Assembly: GCA_020632925.1 (NCBI GenBank)
Contig: JACKER010000071.1
Span: forward strand, 1 to 16,489
Length of the DNA: 16,489 nucleotides
Source of the DNA: Alphaproteobacteria bacterium
GTDB lineage: Bacteria > Myxococcota_A > UBA796 > GCA-2862545
Direction of reading: 5' to 3'
The position numbers and the translations under genes were made by a program. Each line of letters begins with the position of its first letter. Positions within the stretch are counted from its first letter, which is position 1. Positions 1 to 6,521 of this stretch are shown piece by piece. Below the pieces are notes generated by a model, which was not told the origin of the DNA, ran no database searches, and was given only the letters and a program-made list of their open reading frames with translations.

Positions 1-72
1 ACCAGCGCCGGAACCCGAGCCATCCCCGGAGCCCGAACCAGCGCCGGAACCCGAACCAGCGCCGGAACCCGC
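1..72 (+). repeat. 18-bp tandem repeat encoding PAPEPE units
   Basis: Four consecutive 18-bp units are visible (1-18, 19-36, 37-54, 55-72). Units 1 and 3 are identical, unit 4 differs only in its last base, and unit 2 is diverged (PSPEPE instead of PAPEPE). The array probably extends to the left of the window. The unit length is a multiple of three, so copy-number change would lengthen or shorten the linker without breaking the frame. Confidence 0.85.
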
Positions 73-445
73 CCCGGAGCCGGACCCGCCCACCGAAGCC
101 ACGATGGAGGCCACGACCGAGGCCGCGCCTGCGTCGCCCGTCGAGTCGACGCCGGAGCCGGAGCCCGAGGTCCCCGCCGCCGCCCTCCCGCCGCCGCCCT
201 CCGACGCACCGCCCGAGCCCGCAGCGGCCACGCCGGCGCCCGAGGAGGAGCTCGTCACGCCCGCCCCGAGCGCCCGCGGCGACAGCTGGTTCCTCGGGAC
301 CAACTCCCCGGCGCCCGAGCGTGAGGTCGACGACCTCGGCGTCGTCCAGCGCAAGCAGCTCCCGACCTGGGTGCCCGCAGCGGTGGTGCTCGGCGCGGGC
401 GGCCTGTTCGTGTTCGTCCTGGTGATCTGGCTCGCGCTGACCTGA
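2..445 (+). CDS. Pro/Glu/Ala-rich protein with C-terminal membrane anchor (5' partial)
   Basis: The reading frame is open from the left edge, so the true start lies outside the window; the internal ATG at 104 is probably not the start because the same repetitive composition continues upstream of it. The visible 147 residues begin with hexapeptide repeats of the PAPEPE type, continue as a low-complexity Pro/Ala/Glu region, and end in a short polar stretch followed by one hydrophobic segment (about the last 24 residues, starting near PAAVVLG) and almost no tail. This is the layout of a protein held in the membrane by its C-terminus with an extended disordered linker. The domain at the N-terminus, which would tell the function, is not in the window. 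It could be a tail-anchored signalling or envelope-spanning protein. It converges on the methyltransferase gene with an 11-bp gap. Confidence 0.75.
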   Translation, partial: PAPEPEPSPEPEPAPEPEPAPEPAPEPDPPTEATMEATTEAAPASPVESTPEPEPEVPAAALPPPPSDAPPEPAAATPAPEEELVTPAPSARGDSWFLGTNSPAPEREVDDLGVVQRKQLPTWVPAAVVLGAGGLFVFVLVIWLALT

Positions 446-456
446 CGGGCGGCGCG

Positions 457-1806
457 CTACTTCACGCCGGCGACGCCGAACAGGGGCAACACGTGCACCC
501 CCGTCCCCATGCGGGTCGCGGGGTGGTCCGCCTCGAGCTTGGCCAGCGCCTTCTCGACCGCGACCAGGTCGCCGTCCGTCTCCGACAGCCGCCCCGCGTC
601 CGCCAGCGCCTCGATCCGCCGCCGGAGCCGGCGCGCGAACGCCGGGAACGTCGTCCGCTGCGCGATCTGCACCGCGTGGACGACGGTCTCGACCGGCTCG
701 AGGCCCACCTCGGCCATCCGCCGTCCGAGCTCGGGTCCGAGCGCGATGCCCGGCTGACCGAGCTCGTCCTCGGTGCCCGAACCGAGCCGGATCACCTCGT
801 CCACCCGCTCGCAGAGCCCCTGGAACAGGTCGTTGAACCCGAGCAGGGACCGGTCGAACCAGAACTGCTGCCCGAGCGAGTCCGGCTCGACCACGATCAT
901 CCGCCCGCCGGGCGACAGCAGGCGCGCCGCCTCCGCGAACAGCGGCCGGGTGTCCTTCACCGACTGCAGGCTCATCACGCAGAGCACCACGTCCACCGCG
1001 CCGTCGGGCACCGGCAGGCCGAAGGGGGTGTGCATCTGCAGCGCCACGCGGTCCGCGAGACCGGCGGCGGTCAGGTTCCGCTTGGCCATGTCCACCTGGA
1101 CCTGGGTGGCGTCGATCCCGAGGTACTCCATCTGGGGGCGCTCGGGCAGCAGGGCCAGCGCGGACCACCCGAGCCCGCAGGACAGGTCGATCGCACGCTT
1201 GGCGTCCGCCGGCACCAGCCCGAGCAGCATCCGGGTGAACGACTCGTCCCACCAGCCCGTGCCCGCGGTCCGGTGCGAGGCTCCGAGGCTCCGCTCGACC
1301 CGGAAGGTGCCCGTCGTGGGACCCATCGTCGCGACAGCCGCCCCGGCCCGCCCCGAGCGCGCCTCGGGGACCGTCACCCCGCGAACGGCGCACCGCTCCG
1401 CCAGCACCTTCTCGTAGACCTCGTCCGAGATCCCGAGCTTGTTGGCCTGGTCGCGGACGAACGCCTCCTCGTCGGGCGTGAGCACCCCGTCCGCGAGCAC
1501 GCCGTCGATCGCGAGCTCCAGCAGGGGCACCTGCGACGCCACACGCTCGCCCGTCACGGCCGCGTGGTACGCCGCCGGGTCCGCCACCAGCTCCTCGAGC
1601 TTGCGGTAGCTCTTGATCAGGTGGGTGGACGCCGCCTTGTACTTGGGGTTGCCCTGCATCGACTGCATGCGCTTGCGCGCCTTCTCGAGGGCGCTCTTCG
1701 CGTCCGCGGGGGGCGTGCTCTCGGTCACGCCGAGCCACGTCAACAGGTCCGGTGCGTTGACCAGGTTGCACAACAGCGACGCCGCTTCCAGGGCCTCCGT
1801 GTTCAT
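457..1806 (-). CDS. SAM-dependent class I methyltransferase with TerB-like N-terminal region
   Basis: 449 residues. Residues about 200-310 form a Rossmann methyltransferase core: motif I AIDLSCGLGWSALAL (205-219), an acidic strand-2 end in YLGIDATQ (228-235), VDVVLCVMSLQSV (271-283), then LLSPGGRMIVVEP (296-308), typical of ubiE/type-11 methyltransferases. Residues about 15-85 are helical and charged, and about 93-140 (LLELAIDGVLADGVLTPDEEAFV...) resembles a TerB/tellurite-resistance-like or EF-hand-like helical repeat with acidic residues. The substrate cannot be told. The start is the ATG at 1806: AGGAG lies 8 nt upstream and overlaps the stop codon of the preceding START-domain gene, indicating translational coupling. 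A longer frame continues upstream but only as antisense shadow of that neighbour. The enzyme looks cytoplasmic, with no signal peptide or membrane segment. Confidence 0.87.
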   Translation of the reverse strand: MNTEALEAASLLCNLVNAPDLLTWLGVTESTPPADAKSALEKARKRMQSMQGNPKYKAASTHLIKSYRKLEELVADPAAYHAAVTGERVASQVPLLELAIDGVLADGVLTPDEEAFVRDQANKLGISDEVYEKVLAERCAVRGVTVPEARSGRAGAAVATMGPTTGTFRVERSLGASHRTAGTGWWDESFTRMLLGLVPADAKRAIDLSCGLGWSALALLPERPQMEYLGIDATQVQVDMAKRNLTAAGLADRVALQMHTPFGLPVPDGAVDVVLCVMSLQSVKDTRPLFAEAARLLSPGGRMIVVEPDSLGQQFWFDRSLLGFNDLFQGLCERVDEVIRLGSGTEDELGQPGIALGPELGRRMAEVGLEPVETVVHAVQIAQRTTFPAFARRLRRRIEALADAGRLSETDGDLVAVEKALAKLEADHPATRMGTGVHVLPLFGVAGVK

Positions 1807-1817
1807 CTCGGGAGCTC

Positions 1818-2387
1818 CTAGTGCGTCGTCATCCAGGTCTCGAGCTCGGAGAGCACCGTCTCGAGACCGGACGTCTGGAACCATCGCACGAGGAAGCCGG
1901 GCACCGAGCCGCCCGGGTCGTACTCCAGGTGGTCGACCACGACGAGCCCGTCGGGGCCATCCCGGAACTCCCAGTAGCCGGTGTCGAAGGCGACCATCAC
2001 GTGCCCGCCGTCCTTGGGCTCGCTCGGCTCGAGCGTCCAGCCGAAGCGCAGGCCACCGCCGTCCACCCTGGTCTTCTGCATCTTGAGCAGCGCCTCGCGG
2101 TCGGAGATCCCCTTCGCTCGGTGCACCTGGCGGACGTAGGCCACGTCGCCCTCGGTGCGCTCGATGTCGCTGGACACGATGCTCGAGAAGATCTCGTCGT
2201 GCGTCGCCCAGCCCGAGAAGAGCGCGTCGGCCTTCTCGAGGGTCACCCCGGGCCAGGTGCACTCGGCGTGCATCGGGACCACGCCGTTGTCCATCGCCGG
2301 GCCGAGGAACATCTGGCAGTGCTCGGTCGAGCGGGTGGGACGGTAGTTCGGGGGGGCGGCCAGGGCCGCGGTCGTCATGAGCCACAT
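1818..2387 (-). CDS. START/SRPBCC-family putative lipid-binding protein
   Basis: 189 residues. The C-terminal half matches the START-like fold pattern: a strand series around WEFRDGPDGLVVVDHLEYDPGGSVPGFLVRWF followed by a long amphipathic helix (SGLETVLSELETW). The PGGSVPGFLVRW stretch is typical of StAR-related bacterial proteins, which bind hydrophobic ligands in a cavity. The N-terminus MWLMTTAALAAPPNY resembles the end of a signal peptide, with a possible cleavage after ALA, but it is unusually short and lacks a basic n-region, so export is uncertain. No upstream start exists in frame (stop at 2427-2429); the Met at 2378 is an alternative. This is the first gene of a two-gene operon with the methyltransferase, 11 bp downstream. 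The ligand is unknown. Confidence 0.8.
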   Translation of the reverse strand: MWLMTTAALAAPPNYRPTRSTEHCQMFLGPAMDNGVVPMHAECTWPGVTLEKADALFSGWATHDEIFSSIVSSDIERTEGDVAYVRQVHRAKGISDREALLKMQKTRVDGGGLRFGWTLEPSEPKDGGHVMVAFDTGYWEFRDGPDGLVVVDHLEYDPGGSVPGFLVRWFQTSGLETVLSELETWMTTH

Positions 2388-2449
2388 GGCGCCCCCATAT
2401 CCGGCCGCCGCGAAGTTGGGGGCGGGCTACGCTCCGTGCGGAGGTCGAG

Positions 2450-2878
2450 GTGAGGACGACGCTGCTGGTGGCGTGGACGCTGGTGGGCTGCCGTGGGTAT
2501 CACGAGCGGGATCAGCCGCGGGACACGTCGCTCTACTCCTGTCTGCCGTACGCGCTGGAGTGCCCGAGCTGTACGCTCGACCAGGATCTCGCCCTCCCGG
2601 ACCCGATCCGTCACTGGCGGTGCGAAGACCCCGCGCTGGGCACGCTCACGGGTGTCACCCACCGTGGCGAGAACATCCTCGCGAACGACGAGCATTACTA
2701 CGACAGCGACGGGGTGCGGGTCGCGGCGCACCGAGCCTGGGACGACGACGTCCCGATCTGCGACAAGGCAACGTTCGGCACTGACGAATGGTGGGGCGAG
2801 ATCCTGGACTGTGCGCCGACGTGCGAGGTCGACCCGACGCTCGAGCTGGCCGACCCCGCGCTCCCCCCCTGCGGGTAG
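2450..2878 (+). CDS. Small Cys-rich lipoprotein of unknown function
   Basis: 142 residues starting at GTG, with GAGG five bases upstream. The N-terminus MRTTLLVAWTLVGC is a short lipoprotein signal (lipobox LVGC, lipidated Cys14). The mature part is acidic and contains clustered cysteines in YSCLPYALECPSCTLD, HWRCEDP, VPICDK, LDCAPTCEVD and a C-terminal PPCG, a pattern that suggests several disulfides in the periplasm or at the cell surface. I recognise no family. It is divergent from the START-domain gene (62-bp gap) and followed after 43 bp by the sulfatase-like gene in the same direction. I saw no convincing sigma-70 promoter in the 62-bp gap. Confidence 0.72.
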   Translation: MRTTLLVAWTLVGCRGYHERDQPRDTSLYSCLPYALECPSCTLDQDLALPDPIRHWRCEDPALGTLTGVTHRGENILANDEHYYDSDGVRVAAHRAWDDDVPICDKATFGTDEWWGEILDCAPTCEVDPTLELADPALPPCG

Positions 2879-2921
2879 GGTCGGGGCAGAGGAGTTACTC
2901 CGGGCCCGATCAGGAGACTCG

Positions 2922-4325
2922 ATGAGCGACGACGCGACGCCCGGCACCGCTCCGACCGCCCCGGCCAAGGAGCCGGCGCCCGCGGACCCGACGCCGCCCT
3001 CCTCCGGCGGCCTGCCGGGCTGGGCGCCCTGGGCGGTGGGCGCGGTGGTCGTGGTGGGGCTGGTCGCCGGGGCGATCGCAGCGTTCGGCGGGCTCGGCCT
3101 CGGCGGTCCGCCCCCGGAGCCCGAACGCGAGCCGGACGTGGTCCTCGTCGTGATGGACACCGTCCGCGCCGACCACCTCCACCTCTGCGGGCACGACAAG
3201 CCGAACACGCCGGTCATGGACGGCCTGAAGGCAGAGGGCTGGCAGGTCCGGTGCGACGCGATCGCGCCCGCGCCCTGGACCGTGCCGAGCCACGTCAGCT
3301 TCTTCACCGGCGTCCACTACGTCGACGCCCGCCAGTACGACGGCGACGATGGCAAGACCCTCGCCATGCAGATGGCGGACAAGGGCTACGACACGCTCTT
3401 CCTGTCGGCCAACATGGTCCTCCGCAAGACGGAGGTGTTCACCCAGGGCTTTCGGGTGACGCAGACCGCGCGCAACTTCAACCAGCTCAAGGGGCCACGC
3501 TTCCCGCTGGCGCTCGACGAGATCCTGCAGCAGGCGGATCCCGAGAAGCCGATGTTCCTGTTCCTCAACCTCGTGGACGCGCACGCCCCGTACCCGCCGA
3601 TCCCCCGCGGGGTGACATGGGCCAAGCCTCAGCGCGGCATCCAGCACCGACGCTTCGAGACCGAGGGGAGCAGCCCCTTCCACCGGTACATGACCGGCCA
3701 GATGACCCCCGAGGAGTCCGCGAAGTACAAGGTGCAGGTCGAGAACGGGTACGACTACGGCATCTTCCTGGCCGACCAGAACATCGGCGCCATCCTCGAC
3801 GCCCTGCGGGCCCGCGGCCGGATGAAGAACTACCGGATCGTGATCACGTCGGACCACGGCGAGCTGCTCGGCGAGCACAGCGTGATCGGGCACGGTGACA
3901 CCCTGTTCGAGCCGGGCTTGCGGGTCCCCTTCCTCTACAAGGACAGCTCGGCCGAGGGTGCGCAACTCCCGGAGCACCAGCTCAACGGCATCCAGGCGTT
4001 CTACCTGCTCCGCGACGGGAAGCTCGGCGAGATCCCCGACCCGCCCTACGCCACGAACTACCAGGCCCAGGGCCCGGAGTCCTCGAACGGGCTCGTGATG
4101 TGGACACCCGACGGCGAGAAGCTGGTGTGGAAGAACGGCGAGCGGTTCCGCTTCGACCTCAAGGCCGACCCCGAGGAGAAGAACCCGCTGCCGATCGAGG
4201 GCGCGCCGATGCTGGACCGGTTCGAGCAGCTGGTCGAGAAGAACCAGCCCGTCATCGAGCTCGAGGACCAGGCCAAGGACCCGGAGACCATCCAGCTCCT
4301 CCGGGCCGCCGGCTACGTCGAGTGA
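2922..4325 (+). CDS. Membrane-anchored sulfatase-superfamily enzyme (Thr at nucleophile position)
   Basis: 467 residues. A Pro-rich cytoplasmic N-terminus is followed by one membrane helix (about 33-60) and an extracytoplasmic alkaline-phosphatase/sulfatase-superfamily domain from about residue 72. Metal-site motifs are present: VVMDT (76-80), SDHGELLGEH (310-319) and the HGD triad at 324-326; LVDAHAPY (217-224) is also typical. The usual formylglycine motif C/S-x-P-x-R is replaced by PWTVPSH (118-124), so Thr120 sits at the nucleophile position. Canonical sulfatase maturation is therefore impossible, and a Thr-based phosphotransferase or phosphodiesterase activity, as in LtaS/EptA relatives, is an alternative. 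The start ATG has CAGGAG five bases upstream. Its neighbour downstream is a polyprenol-dependent glycosyltransferase, consistent with envelope glycan modification, but the substrate is unknown. Confidence 0.85.
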   Translation: MSDDATPGTAPTAPAKEPAPADPTPPSSGGLPGWAPWAVGAVVVVGLVAGAIAAFGGLGLGGPPPEPEREPDVVLVVMDTVRADHLHLCGHDKPNTPVMDGLKAEGWQVRCDAIAPAPWTVPSHVSFFTGVHYVDARQYDGDDGKTLAMQMADKGYDTLFLSANMVLRKTEVFTQGFRVTQTARNFNQLKGPRFPLALDEILQQADPEKPMFLFLNLVDAHAPYPPIPRGVTWAKPQRGIQHRRFETEGSSPFHRYMTGQMTPEESAKYKVQVENGYDYGIFLADQNIGAILDALRARGRMKNYRIVITSDHGELLGEHSVIGHGDTLFEPGLRVPFLYKDSSAEGAQLPEHQLNGIQAFYLLRDGKLGEIPDPPYATNYQAQGPESSNGLVMWTPDGEKLVWKNGERFRFDLKADPEEKNPLPIEGAPMLDRFEQLVEKNQPVIELEDQAKDPETIQLLRAAGYVE

Positions 4326-4383
4326 CCGTCGCCGTGCTTGAAGGGTGCGCGCCGCCTCGCTACCAGGGGCGGTCGGAGGTGCG

Positions 4384-5799
4384 ATGTCTGCCGCGCAGGT
4401 GACCGGGCCGCTCGATCCGCGGACCTGGCTCCGCGATGGGTGGCTGTGGGCCGCGTTGCTCGTGGGGTTCGCCCTCCGGGCGGGCATGCTCGCCGAGTGG
4501 CCGCAGTTCGAGTGCCTCCGCGACGAGTGCATCTACCGGGGCATGGCGGTGACCATCCTCGAGGGGCACGGGCTGGCGACCTCCAACAAGGGCTGGCTGC
4601 CCTCCCCGGGGTACCCGTACCTGATGGCGGCGTGCCGGACGTTCTTCGGCTCGATGTTCGCCCTCAAGATCATCCAGGTCTTCCTGTCGACGGCCTCCGC
4701 GATGATGGTCTACGGGATCGGCTTCGAGGTCGCCGACCGCCGCACCGCGCGCATCGCCGCCTGGCTCTTCGCGCTCAACCCGACCATCGCCTGGTTCACG
4801 AACACCTGGTGGATCGAGACGGTCTACATCTTCTTCCTCTGCGCCGCCGCGCTGTGGATGCTCGCGGCCCGGCGCAACGCCGACCAGGGCCAGGCCGTGG
4901 TCTCCGGCATGATGCTCGGCGGAGCGGTGCTGTTCCGTGGCGTCGCGACGTACCTGCCGCCCTTCTGGGTGCTGGCCGCGATCTACCCGTCCGAGGGCGA
5001 TCCGTTCCGGTGGGAGACGTGGTGGGAGTCGGCGCGGCAGCGCTGGCGGACCGCGCTCGCCTTCGTCGTGGCCATGACGCTGACGGTCGCCCCGTACAGC
5101 ATCTATGGCTCGACCCACTACGGCGGCTTCATGATCACGGACGCCACCGCCGGCCACGTGCTCTACCTCGGGAACAACGACTTCCCGCCGCTGACCTTCG
5201 ACTACGGCAACGGGATGCTGACGCAGCCGGTGTTCGAGCGGTACCTCTCGAGTGGCCGCCGCCCCTGCAACCGCGAGGTCCCGCCGGTGCAGTCGAGCGC
5301 CTGCGAGGTCTCCGAGACGGTGGCGTGGGCCATGCACCACCCGTCGGCCTGGTTCGCGCGCATCCCCGTGCGCCTGGCGCAGATGTTCAACCCGAACAGC
5401 TTCCTGACGCGCCACGTCCGGTGGGGATACTGGCCCGGCTTCCCATGGTGGGCCAAGGAGGCGCTGTCCGTCACGATCGTCGCGTTCAGCGCCGCCCTGA
5501 TGCTCCTCGGGACGGTGGGCGCCTGGGGTCGAGCGCGCGGCCCGTACGCGATGATGGCCGTCGGGACCACGCTGTGGACCCTGTTCACCATCGCCACGAG
5601 CTACGGCATGACCCGCTTCCGGCTGCCGCTCGAGGCGATGTGGACGGTGTACCTCGCGTTGTTCCTGGCGAACCCGCGGGCCTGCATCGAGGCCATCCGC
5701 CAGGACTCGTGGCGCCTCGTCGGCGTGCTGCTCACGGTGCCGCCGGTGTTCGCGCTCATGCTGTGGTACCTCCCCACCGGGTTCCCGGCGTTCTGGTAG
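4384..5799 (+). CDS. Polytopic GT39/PMT-like glycosyltransferase
   Basis: 471 residues and strongly hydrophobic, with roughly ten membrane segments. The first helix (about 19-37) is followed by an external loop with acidic residues (CLRDECIYRGMA, Asp47/Glu48), as in GT-C glycosyltransferases, where an acidic residue in this loop is the catalytic base. PSPGYPYLMA (74-83) and the helix ending ARIAAWLFALNPTIAWFTN match the PMT_2/ArnT-type pattern. Such enzymes move a sugar from a polyprenyl-phosphate carrier to a protein or lipid on the outer face of the inner membrane. I chose the ATG at 4384 because GGAGG lies four bases upstream; a GTG at 4345 in the same frame lacks a spaced ribosome-binding site. 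It follows the sulfatase-like gene by 58 bp and precedes a lipoprotein gene by 11 bp, so it probably belongs to one transcription unit. Confidence 0.85.
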   Translation: MSAAQVTGPLDPRTWLRDGWLWAALLVGFALRAGMLAEWPQFECLRDECIYRGMAVTILEGHGLATSNKGWLPSPGYPYLMAACRTFFGSMFALKIIQVFLSTASAMMVYGIGFEVADRRTARIAAWLFALNPTIAWFTNTWWIETVYIFFLCAAALWMLAARRNADQGQAVVSGMMLGGAVLFRGVATYLPPFWVLAAIYPSEGDPFRWETWWESARQRWRTALAFVVAMTLTVAPYSIYGSTHYGGFMITDATAGHVLYLGNNDFPPLTFDYGNGMLTQPVFERYLSSGRRPCNREVPPVQSSACEVSETVAWAMHHPSAWFARIPVRLAQMFNPNSFLTRHVRWGYWPGFPWWAKEALSVTIVAFSAALMLLGTVGAWGRARGPYAMMAVGTTLWTLFTIATSYGMTRFRLPLEAMWTVYLALFLANPRACIEAIRQDSWRLVGVLLTVPPVFALMLWYLPTGFPAFW

Positions 5800-5810
5800 G
5801 CTCGCGCTCC

Positions 5811-6401
5811 ATGCTCACGCTCCTCACCCTGCTGGCCTGCGAGCCCATCCCCTCGAGCGGACGGATGCTCGAGCCCGTGCGGGTGACGGGCCCCGCTCGT
5901 GCTCCGGCCGCCGCGCCCGCCCCGGCCTCCGGTCCGCAGGGAGACTTCGACTTCGAGTCCGAGGATCGCGAGGGCGCCTCGGGCGAGGGCGAGCAGGACC
6001 CCATCGCCCTGCAGGCCCGCCTGCTGGGGCTGTCGCCGGACCAGGTCGCGCGGCCGGCACCCGCGCCCGAGCCGGCACCCGCACCCACCGCGCCCGCGCT
6101 GCCCGCCGTGGCCGCGCCCATCTGGGACCCGAGCCGCCCGCTGCCCGACGTGCAGTTCGGCGTCCGCGTGCTCGGGGTGCTCCTCGACCTGCAGCCGCCG
6201 CGGGCCATCATCGGCCTGCCCGACGGGCGCGAGCAGGTGGTGACGCCTGGCGCGATGCTGCCGGCCGAGGGCCTGGTCGTGCTGGCCATCGGACGGGACG
6301 CGGTCCAGGTCGCGCGCGTGACGCCCTCGGGCTTCTATGCCCGGGTGGACACCGAGACCATCCGCGCGCTCTACCCTCAGCAGGGAACCACCGCTCCCTG
6401 A
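5811..6401 (+). CDS. Lipoprotein with PilP/GspC-like C-terminal domain
   Basis: 196 residues. MLTLLTLLAC is a minimal lipoprotein signal with the lipidated Cys at position 10. Residues about 20-110 are Pro/Ala/Glu-rich and disordered. The C-terminal part (about 114-190) has the sequence RVLGVLLDLQPPRAIIGLPD followed by a glycine/proline turn and alternating short strands, which resembles the small beta domain of PilP (type IV pilus) and the HR domain of GspC (type II secretion), both of which link inner-membrane assembly parts to the secretin. This assignment is by pattern only. No other pilus or secretion gene is visible beside it, although comEC, whose product can work with type IV pili in DNA uptake, is the next gene after a 120-bp gap. 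A GTG further upstream in frame is possible, but the ATG gives the cleaner signal. Confidence 0.75.
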   Translation: MLTLLTLLACEPIPSSGRMLEPVRVTGPARAPAAAPAPASGPQGDFDFESEDREGASGEGEQDPIALQARLLGLSPDQVARPAPAPEPAPAPTAPALPAVAAPIWDPSRPLPDVQFGVRVLGVLLDLQPPRAIIGLPDGREQVVTPGAMLPAEGLVVLAIGRDAVQVARVTPSGFYARVDTETIRALYPQQGTTAP

Positions 6402-6408
6402 CGGACGT

Positions 6409-6468
6409 CGGTGTCGGTGGGTTCGACGCCGATGATCCGCTGATCGGGTCCGGGATTTCCCGACACCG
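6409..6468 (+). other. Inverted repeat with nested stem in the 120-bp gap before comEC
   Basis: CGGTGTCGG at 6409-6417 pairs perfectly with CCGACACCG at 6460-6468. Inside this, CCGAT (6429-6433) pairs with ATCGG (6443-6447). The structure begins seven bases after the stop of the lipoprotein gene, so it could act as an mRNA end or stabiliser, or be part of a comEC leader. There is no U tract. Chance pairing is likely enough in DNA this GC-rich to keep confidence low. Confidence 0.35.
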
Positions 6469-6521
6469 TTCACGGCGGGACCACCCTTCTCGCGGGCACG
6501 GGGTCTGCTCCGCGGGCGGCC

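Noticed and set aside
2388..2449. Possible sigma-70 promoter (TTGGGG near 2416, TACGCT near 2428)
   Set aside because: The spacing between the elements is far too short and the matches are poor.
4338..5810. Upstream extension of the lipoprotein frame over the glycosyltransferase gene
   Set aside because: It is Arg/Pro-rich shadow; the glycosyltransferase frame has clear membrane segments and family motifs.
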